From NCBI RefSeq assembly GCF_031884435.1, contig NZ_CP134779.1, positions 6,264,501 to 6,328,500 on the forward strand: a stretch of 64,000 bases of DNA, written 5' to 3'. Position numbers and translations under genes: made by a program. How positions within the stretch are numbered: position 1 is the first letter of the stretch; every line of letters starts with the position of its first letter. This DNA is from Bosea sp. 685. GTDB lineage: Bacteria; Pseudomonadota; Alphaproteobacteria; Rhizobiales; Beijerinckiaceae. Of the stretch, positions 20,430 to 30,364 are shown in pieces. Under the pieces are notes generated by a model that was not told the origin of the DNA, did not search any database, and was given only the letters and a program-made list of their open reading frames with translations.

Positions 20430-21415
20430 GCGACGACAGTCGATCTACCCAGACAGACGCCACCGGTCGTGGCCTCTCCCATTGGCTCGGCCAGTTCCTC
20501 GAACGGCTCGGCATGCGCAGCGGCGCGACGATCCGCGAGGATATCACCGAAGCACTGGCGCAGGACCGCGACAGCGGCCAGTCGGCCGATCTGAGCGCGC
20601 AGGAGCGCGTGATGCTCTCCAATGTGCTCAGCCTGCGCGAGCGCCGCGTCGGCGACGTGATGGTGCCGCGCGCCGATATCATCGCCGTTCCAGCCGATGC
20701 GACGCTGGACGAATTGCTGGCGCTGTTTCGGACGGCGGGCCATTCGCGACTGCCGGTCTTCGACGATTCGCTCGATGACCCGCGCGGCATGGTCCATATC
20801 CGCGACTTCCTGGAATTCATCGCCGAACAGGGCAAGGCCGAGCCAAGCCCTGGCCTGTCGGAGCCGGCGCTGCACAATCTCGCCGCTGTCGACCTCTCGA
20901 CCACGCTGGCGAGTGCGAAGATCCTGCGCCCCGTGCTCTATGTCCCGCCCTCGATGCCTGCGGTCGACCTGCTCGTGAAGATGCAGGCGACACGGACGCA
21001 TATCGCTCTCGTGATCGACGAGTATGGTGGGACGGACGGGCTGGTCTCGATGGAGGATCTCGTCGAGATCGTCGTCGGCGACATCGAGGACGAGCACGAT
21101 CTCGACGAGGCTCCCGCGATCACAGCCACGGGCGAGGACCGCTTCACCGCCGATGCGCGCGCGACATTGCACGAACTCAAGGATGCGACCGGCATCGATC
21201 TCTCGGACACGGAAGTTGCCGAGGAGATCGACACGCTGGGCGGGCTGATCGTGACGCTGGCCGGCCGCGTACCGGCGCAGGGCGAGACGATCGAGGGGCC
21301 CGAAGGCCTGTCCTTCGAGATCATCGAGGCCGATCCGCGCCGAATCAAGCGACTCAGCATTCTCCGACGCAGCACGGCGGCCCCCGATACGGCGCCGCAG
21401 GCGGAAGCCGGCTGA
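20426..21415 (+). CDS. CorC/HlyC-family CBS-domain protein
   Basis: A 329-residue soluble protein with a tandem CBS pair (MVPRADIIAVPADATLDELLALF and LRPVLYVPPSMPAVDLLVKM, about residues 75-210) and a C-terminal CorC/HlyC domain (about 225-315). The EYGGTDGLVSMEDLVEIVVGDIEDEHD segment is typical. E. coli CorC (YbeX) has been linked to magnesium efflux and to ribosome metabolism through its linkage with ybeY. The gene is coupled to ybeY and lnt by overlaps. Confidence 0.92.
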   Translation: MSDDSRSTQTDATGRGLSHWLGQFLERLGMRSGATIREDITEALAQDRDSGQSADLSAQERVMLSNVLSLRERRVGDVMVPRADIIAVPADATLDELLALFRTAGHSRLPVFDDSLDDPRGMVHIRDFLEFIAEQGKAEPSPGLSEPALHNLAAVDLSTTLASAKILRPVLYVPPSMPAVDLLVKMQATRTHIALVIDEYGGTDGLVSMEDLVEIVVGDIEDEHDLDEAPAITATGEDRFTADARATLHELKDATGIDLSDTEVAEEIDTLGGLIVTLAGRVPAQGETIEGPEGLSFEIIEADPRRIKRLSILRRSTAAPDTAPQAEAG

Positions 21416-23010
21416 TGCGGCTCTCCGCGCTGGCCGACGGGATCATCCTCTCCTGGGGATGGCGCAAGCGCCTGATCGCGCTCGCGGCGGGCGCCAGCGG
21501 CGCGCTCGCCCTGCCGCCGCTCGATCTCTGGCCGCTGATCGTCGTGCCCATGACCGTCGCCGTCTGGCTGATCGACGGAGCGGTCGGTGCCACAGCGTCG
21601 AGCCGCTTCAGGGCGGCCTTCGCGGCGGGCTGGTGGTGGGGCTTCGGCTTCTTCCTGGCCGGTCTCTGGTGGCTGGGCGCGGCCTTCCTGGTCGAGGCCG
21701 ACAAATTCGCCTGGGCGATGCCGCTGGGCGTCGTCGCGCTGCCGGCCTTTCTGGCCCTGTTCCCGGCGCTGGCCTTCGGCTGCGCCCGGTTGCTCTGGCC
21801 GGCGGGAGCGGGGCGCATCCTCATGCTCGCCGTGGCGCTGACCATCAGCGAATGGCTGCGCGGCCATGTCCTGACCGGCTTTCCCTGGAACGTCTACGGT
21901 ATGATGCTGGCCGGCCAGGGCTTCATCGCGCAATTCGCCGCGCTCGGCGGGCTCTATGGATTGACGCTGCTGGCGGTCGCGATCGGCGCGGCGCCCGCGA
22001 CGCTCGGCACGGCCGAGGCCGGCGCGAGGCGCTGGCGCGCGCCGATCCTCGCCATCTTGACACTCGCGGCTCTCATCGGCTTCGGCGCCTGGCACATCCC
22101 GAATGCGGCGGCGCCCCTGGTCGCCGGCGTGAAGCTGCGATTGATGCAGCCGAACCTGGCGCAGGACGCCAAGTTCAGTGCCCGTAACGGCGAGGCGATC
22201 CTGAACGAATATCTCACGCTGAGCGACCGGGCGACGAGCCCCTCGACGCTCGGCGTACAGGACGTCACGCATCTGATCTGGCCGGAATCGGCTTTTCCCT
22301 TCCTGCTCGGCCGCTCGCCCCAGGCGCTCGCGCGCATTGCCGCGGCCTTGCCGCCGAACACGACCCTGATCACCGGTGCGGCGCGGGCCGGCGAGGCGCT
22401 GCCCGGCGAAAGCCGGCCGCCGATCTTCAATTCGGTGCAGGTCGTGGACGACGAGGGCGTGATCGTCTCGAGCTACGACAAGGTCCATCTCGTGCCCTTC
22501 GGCGAGTATCTGCCGCCGATCCTGGAACGGTTGATCCGCGGCGTCGGGCTGTCGGAATTCGTCTCGATTCCGGGCGGCTTCGCGGCAGGCAAGCGGCACA
22601 TCCCGCTCTCGATCCGCGGCCTGCCCGCAGTCGCGCCGCTGCTCTGCTACGAGGCGATCTTCCCCGGCGAGGTCATGCCGTCGCAGGGCCCGCGCCCCGG
22701 CCTGATGCTCAACCTGACCAATGACGGCTGGTTCGGCCAGACCAGCGGACCTTACCAGCACCTGGCCCAGGCAAGGATGCGCGCCATCGAGGAAGGATTG
22801 CCGCTGGTCCGCGTCGCCAATACCGGAATCTCGGCGGTGATCGATGGTTATGGCCGCATCACAGCCAGCTTGCCCCTAGGCACACAGGGTGTTCTCGATG
22901 CAAACTTGCCGCAAACGGCTCCCGTTACGCTCTATGCGCAATTCGGAGATGCCGCTTTAGTGGGCCTCATTGCACTGTTCTTGCTGCTTGCGCGGGTTCG
23001 ACCGGGCTGA
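21415..23010 (+). CDS. lnt: Apolipoprotein N-acyltransferase
   Basis: A 531-residue inner-membrane enzyme that N-acylates the terminal cysteine of lipoproteins, the last maturation step. About six N-terminal helices (residues 15-235) precede a periplasmic nitrilase domain. The catalytic triad residues are seen as Glu in LIWPESAFPFLL, Lys in YDKVHLVPFGEYLPP and Cys in PLLCYEAIFPG. A C-terminal helix (AALVGLIALFLLLARV) closes the protein. In Sinorhizobium this gene is known as actA, linked to acid tolerance. The ATG overlaps the upstream stop by one base. Confidence 0.96.
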   Translation: MRLSALADGIILSWGWRKRLIALAAGASGALALPPLDLWPLIVVPMTVAVWLIDGAVGATASSRFRAAFAAGWWWGFGFFLAGLWWLGAAFLVEADKFAWAMPLGVVALPAFLALFPALAFGCARLLWPAGAGRILMLAVALTISEWLRGHVLTGFPWNVYGMMLAGQGFIAQFAALGGLYGLTLLAVAIGAAPATLGTAEAGARRWRAPILAILTLAALIGFGAWHIPNAAAPLVAGVKLRLMQPNLAQDAKFSARNGEAILNEYLTLSDRATSPSTLGVQDVTHLIWPESAFPFLLGRSPQALARIAAALPPNTTLITGAARAGEALPGESRPPIFNSVQVVDDEGVIVSSYDKVHLVPFGEYLPPILERLIRGVGLSEFVSIPGGFAAGKRHIPLSIRGLPAVAPLLCYEAIFPGEVMPSQGPRPGLMLNLTNDGWFGQTSGPYQHLAQARMRAIEEGLPLVRVANTGISAVIDGYGRITASLPLGTQGVLDANLPQTAPVTLYAQFGDAALVGLIALFLLLARVRPG

Positions 23011-23140
23011 TCATCCCATCTGGAACTTTTTCCCGCGAAAGGGATGGCCGTTCCCGCTGGAAGCATATAAATTGCTAAAATAAATTCATGCCTGCCGGAT
23101 GATAGATTTCCAAGAAAACTGACCCGAGGGTGGTCGATTC

Positions 23141-23554
23141 ATGATAAAAAAAGTGCCCAACCCGATCGACCGCCATGTCGGAAGCCGTGTCCGGATGCGC
23201 CGAATGCTCGCTGGAGTCAGCCAGGAGAGGCTCGGCGAGGGTCTCGGACTGACCTTCCAGCAGGTCCAGAAATACGAAAAAGGCTCAAACCGCATCAGCG
23301 CCAGCCGCTTGCAGCAGATCGCCAAGATGCTGGACGTGCCGGTCTCCTTCTTCTTCGACGGAGCCCCGACCGGCGACATGCCGGCGGGCGGCTTCTCCGA
23401 CGCCGCCTCGACGGCCTATGTCTCCGACTTCATGGCGACCAGCGAGGGCGTGCAGCTGACCAAGGCCTTCGTACGCATCAAGAGCGGGCGGGTGCGGCGG
23501 CGCATCGTCGATCTCGTCGAGGCACTGGCGGAAGAAGACAGCGGAATCGCGTGA
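23141..23554 (+). CDS. phrR: XRE-family regulator, PhrR/PraR-like
   Basis: A 137-residue DNA-binding protein with one helix-turn-helix of the Cro/CI type (RMRRMLAGVSQERLGEGLGLTFQQVQKYEKGSNRISASRLQQIAKML, about residues 18-65) and a C-terminal tail (FVRIKSGRVRRRIVDLVEALA). The position directly after lnt (actA) is that of phrR in Sinorhizobium, a pH-regulated gene, and of PraR-type regulators in relatives. The 130-base upstream gap is AT-rich, with a TATAAA near 23065, so it probably has its own promoter. Regulon here unknown. Confidence 0.8.
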   Translation: MIKKVPNPIDRHVGSRVRMRRMLAGVSQERLGEGLGLTFQQVQKYEKGSNRISASRLQQIAKMLDVPVSFFFDGAPTGDMPAGGFSDAASTAYVSDFMATSEGVQLTKAFVRIKSGRVRRRIVDLVEALAEEDSGIA

Positions 23555-23567
23555 TCTCGCTCTCTTT

Positions 23568-23587
23568 TTGTTCGTCCTGACGAACAA
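23568..23587. promoter_or_regulatory. Dyad between the XRE regulator gene and metK
   Basis: TTGTTCGTC and GACGAACAA are exact reverse complements separated by CT. The T run lies on the upstream side, so on the plus strand this is not an intrinsic terminator. It could be an operator for metK or for the adjacent XRE regulator. Confidence 0.3.
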
Positions 23588-23716
23588 GGCTCCCGAAAAA
23601 CGGATTTCCGGCTTGACGGCGAACGCGCCCGCTGCAAAGAGGGTGCCCGTTTTCGTCGGCCGATCGTGTCGTCACGCCGGTCACTCGCCAGCCCCCATCC
23701 GAAGGGTTATCTGACC

Positions 23717-24922
<1,206 letters not shown>

Positions 24923-24946
24923 GCGGATAGCTTCCGACCACATGCG

Positions 24947-24980
24947 AAAGGCCGGGGCTCAAATCCCGGCCTTTTTCTTT
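24947..24980 (+). terminator. Intrinsic terminator of metK
   Basis: AAAGGCCGGG and CCCGGCCTTT form a perfect 10-base-pair stem around an eight-base loop, followed by TTTCTTT. It lies 25 bases after the metK stop. Confidence 0.9.
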
Positions 24981-25020
24981 GCCCAAAATCAGCTAGAGCA
25001 GACCGACAGGCCGTGGAAAC

Positions 25021-25171
25021 ACGCCGTCATCCTGGCCGAAGCCCTCGGGTCCGATCTTCGATCGCCCAAGGATAAACTCCGCGGAGCCCGGGATCCATCA
25101 TAGCGCGCCGTCCATGCGCTGTGATGGATCCCGGATCTGCGCGGCTCGCTGCTTGTTCGGGATGACGGCGT
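25021..25171. repeat. Intergenic inverted repeat, GTCAT...ATGAC family (copy 3)
   Basis: Outer arms CGCCGTCATCC (25022) and GGATGACGGCG (to 25170) pair, and inner arms GGGATCCATCA and TGATGGATCCC pair across a short loop. The element fills most of the metK-trmB gap, and the trmB start lies only 34 bases after it. Confidence 0.8.
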
Positions 25172-25204
25172 GTTTCCTTTAAAAAATAGTTCAATACCAA
25201 AGAC

Positions 25205-25903
25205 ATGATGATGACCGACGATTTCGATCCTGACCGCGCCTTCTTCGGCCGTCGCAAGGGCAAGGCCCTGCGCGAAGGCCAGAACGCGATGATCGAGGGC
25301 GTGCTGCCGCGCCTGCGCCTGCCCGATGGCGAGATCACCGATCTGGCAGCGCTGTTCCCGCAACCGGTGACAGCGGTTCGGCTCGAGATCGGCTTCGGCG
25401 GCGGCGAGCATCTGCTGTCGCGCATGCGCGAGAGCCCGCAGATCGGCTTCATCGGCGTCGAGCCCTTCATCAACGGGATGGCGAAGTTCCTCGCCGTCAT
25501 CGAGCGGGAAGGGCTGACAAATATCCGGCTCTGGGACGGCGACGCTGCGCTAATGCTGCCGCGCCTGCCGGAAGGCTCGCTCGATGCAATCGACCTGCTC
25601 TATCCCGATCCCTGGCCGAAGCGCCGCCAGCGCAAGCGGCGTTTCGTCTCCGAACGCACCCTTGGCCTGTTCGCCCGTTGTCTGCGCCCGGGCGGGCGCT
25701 TCCGCTTCGCCAGCGACATCGATGATTATGTCGGCTGGACGCTGGCGCGGCTCGCCCGCTCGCCCGATTTCGACTGGACGGATGAGCGCGCCGATGATTG
25801 GCGCAAGCCTTATCCCGGTTGGATCCGCACGCGCTACGAGGCGAAGGCCGTCGCGGCGGGCCGCGTGCCGAGCTACCTCACGGCTGTGCGTCACGCATCC
25901 TGA
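25205..25903 (+). CDS. trmB: tRNA (guanine-N7-)-methyltransferase
   Basis: A 232-residue SAM-dependent enzyme that methylates G46 of tRNAs. The SAM-binding motif is LEIGFGGGEHLLSRM, and the family signature IDLLYPDPWPKRRQRKRRFV is complete. Three consecutive ATG codons begin the gene (25205, 25208, 25211), so the exact first residue is open. The last 26 bases overlap the 3' end of the convergent DUF2336 gene. Confidence 0.95.
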   Translation: MMMTDDFDPDRAFFGRRKGKALREGQNAMIEGVLPRLRLPDGEITDLAALFPQPVTAVRLEIGFGGGEHLLSRMRESPQIGFIGVEPFINGMAKFLAVIEREGLTNIRLWDGDAALMLPRLPEGSLDAIDLLYPDPWPKRRQRKRRFVSERTLGLFARCLRPGGRFRFASDIDDYVGWTLARLARSPDFDWTDERADDWRKPYPGWIRTRYEAKAVAAGRVPSYLTAVRHAS

Positions 25904-26966
25904 GGAAGCCGAGCACGCGCTGGGCGGTCGTCGTGTTCAAGGTGCGGAAGCTCTGACGGGCGCGCTCGATCGCGACCTCTGATTTGCCGAGATCCTTGCG
26001 CAGGCCGATCAGCGCGCGCGTGGTCTCCCAGGACCAGCCGAGAGCCCGGCCGACCAGGAGCACGGCGTCACGGTCCGTACCCAGGATGATCTGCTCGGTC
26101 GCTGGCAGGCCAAGCTGCGCCAGCGCCGCGACCGCGCACATCGCATGCTCCAAACTGCCCGCAGCAGCGAATTCGACCAGCTTGGCCTCGTCGAGCTGAC
26201 CGGCTTCGTGGAGCCGGTTGATCTCGATCAGGGCCGCGTTGATCTTGCCGTACCCGTCATGTGTCTGCGCCTCGGCGACGATCGCCTGGGCGCCACGCTC
26301 GACGGCCATGTCGACCGCGCCGGCAAGCGAGGGCTCCAGCGTCGCCGTGAGGCGACGCCGCGCCGAATTCTTGGCGGCCACCAAGAGCTGACCAAGCAAT
26401 TCGGCCGGAATGTCGCGACGCGAGCCCAAAGTCGCCTGGAGCGCATCGTCCTGGACGGCCCGCATCACCAGCACGCCCATGCCATGGCGCGAGAAGCGCG
26501 CGGTCTGGTTTGCCGCCACCGCATGGGTGACGACGCGGCCACCGCGCAGGATCAGGAAATCCGTGACCGGCTCGCCGAGATCGGGTCGCTCGGTGATGGC
26601 GAGCATGTGATCGCGGCCCTTGGCCGCCGAGACAGCGACCAGATCCTGGTCGGTGAGACGTTTTGAGGCGATCAGCACCGGCCGGGCGACGGCGATCTCG
26701 TCGAGCGCGAGCTGGCGCACGACGCCGCTCGGCGCATTGGGAATGGGAGCGAGCCGCTCCGACAATTCGATCCGGGCCCGGACCTCGATGGCGCGCGAAA
26801 GCCGGCCGATCACCACGTCGAAAATGCTGACCTGATCCTCTTCCATACCAGCGGCGGTGCTGAGGAAGAGGTCGGTCAGGCGGGCCAGAATCTGAGTGCG
26901 GTCGTCATTCGACCCACGCGTCATCGTCGCTTCAAGATCGCGCAACAGCGCACTCACCGAACTCAT
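25878..26966 (-). CDS. DUF2336 domain protein
   Basis: A 362-residue, largely alpha-helical protein without signal peptide or membrane segment. The arrangement (ARLTDLFLSTAAGMEEDQVSIFDVVIGRLSRAIEVRARIELSERLA, then VRQLALDEIAVARPVLIASKRLTDQDLVAVSAAKGRDHMLAI) fits the DUF2336 family of alphaproteobacteria, which resembles HEAT-like repeats. No catalytic residues are apparent. Its role is unknown. The gene is convergent with trmB (26-base overlap) and divergent from the rimP-nusA leader. Confidence 0.8.
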   Translation of the reverse strand: MSSVSALLRDLEATMTRGSNDDRTQILARLTDLFLSTAAGMEEDQVSIFDVVIGRLSRAIEVRARIELSERLAPIPNAPSGVVRQLALDEIAVARPVLIASKRLTDQDLVAVSAAKGRDHMLAITERPDLGEPVTDFLILRGGRVVTHAVAANQTARFSRHGMGVLVMRAVQDDALQATLGSRRDIPAELLGQLLVAAKNSARRRLTATLEPSLAGAVDMAVERGAQAIVAEAQTHDGYGKINAALIEINRLHEAGQLDEAKLVEFAAAGSLEHAMCAVAALAQLGLPATEQIILGTDRDAVLLVGRALGWSWETTRALIGLRKDLGKSEVAIERARQSFRTLNTTTAQRVLGFLRMRDAQP

Positions 26967-27090
26967 GCAGCATCCTCACGCAACGTCTGCGGCCGCACTA
27001 TCGGGAAGAAGAATGACCAGCCGGTTAGCGCGAACGGAGAAAGCATGGCTCCCCGGATCGATCGATCCAGACCCGCAATCGATCCAGACC

Positions 27091-27119
27091 TTGCATGCGT
27101 TGGCGAGCCGGACTAAATA
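27091..27119 (+). promoter_or_regulatory. Sigma70-like promoter before rimP
   Basis: TTGCAT at 27091-27096 and TAAATA at 27114-27119 are spaced by exactly 17 bases. The predicted transcript would start near 27126, run through the terminator at 27158, and read on to rimP only if the terminator is bypassed. Confidence 0.5.
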
Positions 27120-27157
27120 GCGTCTAACAGCTCTGGTTTCGGTATCAGCCGATGATC

Positions 27158-27190
27158 AAGAGCGGGCCTGCCGGCCCGCTCTTTTTTATT
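27158..27190 (+). terminator. Intrinsic terminator upstream of rimP (attenuator or small-RNA end)
   Basis: AAGAGCGGGC and GCCCGCTCTT pair perfectly (10 base pairs, plus one more C-G at the loop) and are followed by TTTTATT. No plus-strand protein gene ends upstream, because the neighbouring gene runs away on the other strand. It therefore ends either a small RNA or the attenuated leader of rimP. Confidence 0.85.
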
Positions 27191-27337
27191 GGCCGAAGCC
27201 CTGCCGGAGCCAGAGCATGATGCCGCACCGAAGACCCGCATTGGCGATAGAGCGGAAACCGGTTTTCAGGCGACGTCATGGTCCAGTGAGTTGGTTTGGA
27301 GCCGGATGACATTCAGCTCCATGCAGGCGGCCAAGGT

Positions 27338-28021
27338 ATGAACGAGACCACAGCAAACACCGAGCAGGAGGCACGCCTCGTCGTCGAAAGCGGCGTGGCG
27401 GCGCGCGTGGCGGCCATTGTCGAACCGGCGATCGTCGATCTCGGCTACAGGCTGGTGCGCGTGCGCGTCACCGGCCAGAACGGCTGTACGGTCCAGATCA
27501 TGGCCGAAAAGCCCGACGGCACCATGAATGTCGAGGGCTGCGAGGCCGTCAGCCAGGCCGTCTCGCCGGCGCTCGATGTCGATGATCCCGTGCAGGTCGC
27601 CTATCATCTCGAGGTGTCTTCGCCGGGCATCGACCGACCGCTGGTGCGAGCGAGCGACTTCGAGCGCTGGGCCGGCCATCTCGCCAAGATCGATACCGAA
27701 GCTGTCGTCGCCGGCCGCAAGCGCTTCCGCGGCATCTTGCGCGGCGTCGATGGCGGCAATGCCCTGCTCGCTCGCGACGATGCGAAATCGGAAGAGGAGC
27801 GCGACGTCGCCATTCCGATGTCGCTGATCGCCGAGGCCCGCCTCGTGCTGACCGACGCGCTCGTGACGGAATCGCTGCGCCGCGGCAAATCGGGCCTGCC
27901 GCCCGAGATGCCCCCGGCCGAAGAGATCGCCAGCCCGAAGAAGGGCATGGGAAAATCGCTGGGTCCGCGCCCGGGCAAAAAGCCCGGACAGGCTCCGCAG
28001 GACACAACGGAAGAGGAGTGA
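27338..28021 (+). CDS. rimP: Ribosome maturation factor RimP
   Basis: A 227-residue protein that assists 30S subunit assembly. The N-terminal domain ([31 protein letters not shown]) and the linker [23 protein letters not shown] are standard. The last 50 residues form a family-variable tail rich in Pro, Lys and Glu ([17 protein letters not shown]). I chose the ATG at 27338 over a TTG frame extension at 27296. It heads the rimP-nusA-ylxR-infB-rbfA-truB operon. Confidence 0.95.
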   Translation: MNETTANTEQEARLVVESGVAARVAAIVEPAIVDLGYRLVRVRVTGQNGCTVQIMAEKPDGTMNVEGCEAVSQAVSPALDVDDPVQVAYHLEVSSPGIDRPLVRASDFERWAGHLAKIDTEAVVAGRKRFRGILRGVDGGNALLARDDAKSEEERDVAIPMSLIAEARLVLTDALVTESLRRGKSGLPPEMPPAEEIASPKKGMGKSLGPRPGKKPGQAPQDTTEEE

Positions 28022-28026
28022 GCGCC

Positions 28027-29622
28027 ATGGTCGTCAGCGCCAACAGGCTCGAACTGCTGCAGATCGCCGACGCGGTCGCCCGCGAGAAATCGATCGACCG
28101 GCAGATCGTCGTGGATGCGATGCAGGACGCGATCGCCAAGGCCGCGCGCTCGCGCTACGGCGCCGAGACCGACGTTCATGCCGAGATCAACACCAAGACC
28201 GGTGAGCTCCGGCTGGCCCGCCATCTCCAGGTCGTCGACCTCGTCGAGAATGGTGCGACCGAAATCACCGTCGACGAGGCCAAGCGCCATAATCCGGCGG
28301 CCCAGGTCGGCGACGTCATCGCCGATCCGCTGCCGCCCTTCGATTTCGGCCGCATCGCTGCGCAGTCGGCCAAGCAGGTCATCGTGCAGAAGGTGCGCGA
28401 GGCCGAGCGCGACCGTCAGTACGACGAATATAAGGATCGCATCGGCGAGATCGTCAACGGCGCGGTCAAGCGCGTCGAATACGGCAATGTCTTCGTCGAT
28501 CTCGGCCGTGGCGAGGCGATCATCCGCCGCGACGAGATGATCCCGCGCGAGACCTTCAAGGTCGGCGACCGTGCCCGCGCCTATGTCTACGACGTGCGCC
28601 GCGAGCCGCGTGGCCCGCAGATCTTCCTGTCGCGCACCCATCCGCAGTTCATGGCCAAGCTCTTCGGCCAGGAAGTGCCGGAGATCTATGACGGCATCGT
28701 CGAGGTGAAGGCGGTCGCTCGCGACCCCGGTTCCCGCGCCAAGATCGCCGTGATCAGCCGCGATTCCTCGATCGACCCGGTCGGCGCCTGCGTGGGCATG
28801 CGCGGCTCGCGCGTCCAGGCCGTCGTCGGCGAGCTCCAGGGCGAGAAGATCGACATCATCCCGTGGTCGCCCGATATCGCGACCTTCGTCGTTAACGCCC
28901 TGCAGCCGGCGGAAGTCGCCAAGGTCGTGCTCGACGAGGAGGCCGACAAGATCGAGGTCGTGGTGCCCGACGAGCAGCTCTCGCTCGCCATCGGCCGTCG
29001 CGGCCAGAACGTCCGCCTCGCCTCGCAGCTCACCGGCTGGGACATCGACATCCTGACCGAGGCCGAGGAGTCGGAGCGCCGCCAGAAGGAGTTCCTGCAG
29101 CGCACCGAAATCTTCATGAACGCGCTGAACGTCGATGAGACGGTCGGCCAGCTCCTGGCTTCGGAAGGCTTCCGCACGGTCGAGGAGGTCGCCTATGTCG
29201 AGCCCTCCGAGCTCGCCGCGATCGAAGGCTTCGACGAGGACACCGCCGCCGAGATCCAGGCGCGCGCGCAAGAGTATCTCGCCACGATCGAAGCCGAGTT
29301 CGACGAGAAGCGCCTTGCGCTCGGTGTCGCGGACGACTTGCGCGAGGTCGAGGGCATCACCACCTCCATGATGGTTGCGCTCGGCGAGAACGACGTGAAG
29401 AACGTCGAGGACCTCGCCGGCTGCGCCACTGATGATCTGGTTGGCTGGACCGAGCGCAAGGATGGCGAAAGCACCCGCCATGCCGGCTATCTCGACGGCT
29501 ATGATCTGTCCCGCCAGGATGCCGAAGCCATGATCATGGCGGCGCGCGTCAAGGCCGGCTGGATCGAGGCCCCTGCCGAAGAGACCGAGGCGGACGCCGC
29601 CGAAGAATCGGCCGAGGCCTGA
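28027..29622 (+). CDS. nusA: Transcription termination/antitermination factor NusA
   Basis: A 531-residue RNA polymerase-associated factor. The domains in order are the N-terminal domain (residues 1-125), an S1 domain (about 132-200, VNGAVKRVEYGNVFVDLGRGEAII), two KH domains (about 225-345, with GACVGMRGSRVQAVVGEL and IGRRGQNVRLASQLTGW), and C-terminal acidic repeats with helix-hairpin-helix motifs. The ATG at 28027 has a GAGGAG ribosome site and gives the usual start (VVSANRLELLQIADAVARE); a GTG at 28018 overlapping the rimP stop is an alternative. Confidence 0.97.
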   Translation: MVVSANRLELLQIADAVAREKSIDRQIVVDAMQDAIAKAARSRYGAETDVHAEINTKTGELRLARHLQVVDLVENGATEITVDEAKRHNPAAQVGDVIADPLPPFDFGRIAAQSAKQVIVQKVREAERDRQYDEYKDRIGEIVNGAVKRVEYGNVFVDLGRGEAIIRRDEMIPRETFKVGDRARAYVYDVRREPRGPQIFLSRTHPQFMAKLFGQEVPEIYDGIVEVKAVARDPGSRAKIAVISRDSSIDPVGACVGMRGSRVQAVVGELQGEKIDIIPWSPDIATFVVNALQPAEVAKVVLDEEADKIEVVVPDEQLSLAIGRRGQNVRLASQLTGWDIDILTEAEESERRQKEFLQRTEIFMNALNVDETVGQLLASEGFRTVEEVAYVEPSELAAIEGFDEDTAAEIQARAQEYLATIEAEFDEKRLALGVADDLREVEGITTSMMVALGENDVKNVEDLAGCATDDLVGWTERKDGESTRHAGYLDGYDLSRQDAEAMIMAARVKAGWIEAPAEETEADAAEESAEA

Positions 29623-29635
29623 GCGGATCACGCGG

Positions 29636-30364
29636 ATGCAACGGGCTGTCTCGATGAGCGAGACGCGGAAAGACGGCCCGGAGCGCAGCTGCGTCGTGAG
29701 CCGGGCGGTGAAATCGCCCGACGACCTGATCCGCTTCGTGGTCGGGCCCGACGGCGTCCTGACGCCAGACCTCCGGCGCAAGCTGCCGGGGCGAGGCGTC
29801 TGGACGAGCCTGAGCGCCAAGACCGTCGCCGAAGCGGTTAAGCGCAAGGCCTTCGAGCGATCGCTCAAGGCGAAGATCACCGTGCCGGCCGATCTGGTCG
29901 CGATGATCGATAGCCTGATGCTGCGCGATGCGCTGCAGGCCCTGGCGATGGCCAACAAGGCCGGGCTGGTCTCGAGCGGCTTCGCCAAGGTCGAGGCCGT
30001 GATCGGATCGGGCCGCTGCGCAGCGGTGATCGAAGCCAGCGACGGCGCCGAGGATGGCCGCCGCAAGATCGGACAAGCCTTGAAGCGGGCCGAAATTGCC
30101 CGTGAGAGCGCGGGTCTGAAGGTACGAAAGACACCCGTCGTCGCAATTTTTGCGGCAACGGATTTGGAATTGGCGTTGGGGCGGGCACATGTGATACATG
30201 CGGCGCTTGCTCCGGGTCCGGCGGCCGAGGGTTTCCTCTTCCGCTGGCGTCGGCTCGTCCGCTACAGGACGGACGATGTCGGTGCGACGGAGCCTGACCA
30301 CCCGGCGCACTCCGACCCCGTAGACGAACAAACGACCGAACCGGCAGGACCGAACGCGGAATGA
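29636..30364 (+). CDS. RNA-binding protein, YlxR (DUF448) fused to an L7Ae-like domain
   Basis: A 242-residue protein. Residues 10-80 form the YlxR/DUF448 domain ([41 protein letters not shown]); the usual C-x2-C seen in some YlxR proteins is reduced to one Cys here. Residues 85-190 resemble the L7Ae/L30e fold ([25 protein letters not shown], then [11 protein letters not shown]). An acidic tail follows. The nusA-ylxR-infB order is conserved in bacteria. A second ATG at 29654 is a possible start. The stop overlaps the infB ATG. Confidence 0.88.
   Translation: MQRAVSMSETRKDGPERSCVVSRAVKSPDDLIRFVVGPDGVLTPDLRRKLPGRGVWTSLSAKTVAEAVKRKAFERSLKAKITVPADLVAMIDSLMLRDALQALAMANKAGLVSSGFAKVEAVIGSGRCAAVIEASDGAEDGRRKIGQALKRAEIARESAGLKVRKTPVVAIFAATDLELALGRAHVIHAALAPGPAAEGFLFRWRRLVRYRTDDVGATEPDHPAHSDPVDEQTTEPAGPNAE

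Larger units (their letters stand above)
26967..27337 (+). other. Leader region of the rimP-nusA-infB operon
   Basis: These 371 bases separate the DUF2336 gene from rimP and hold no convincing gene. They contain a sigma70-like promoter (27091-27119), an intrinsic terminator 39 bases after it, and a degenerate inverted element around 27216-27270 (GAGCATGATG..., AAACCGGTTTTC) related to the repeat at 59446. Promoter plus early terminator suggests transcription attenuation of the operon, or a short RNA of about 60-65 bases. Confidence 0.5.

Noticed and set aside
24947..24980. tRNA T-arm-like GGCTCAAATCCC after metK
   Set aside because: The sequence is the loop of a perfect intrinsic terminator, and no other tRNA arms surround it.
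26896..27120. A 74-codon plus-strand open frame upstream of the terminator at 27158
   Set aside because: It starts inside the antisense of the DUF2336 gene, has no ribosome site or recognisable sequence, and its 3' part overlaps the predicted promoter.
27604..30066. An 820-codon open frame antisense to rimP and nusA
   Set aside because: It is a by-product of high GC and third-position bias; it shows low-complexity Asp/Leu/Arg composition, and the sense strand carries nusA and rimP with full family motifs.
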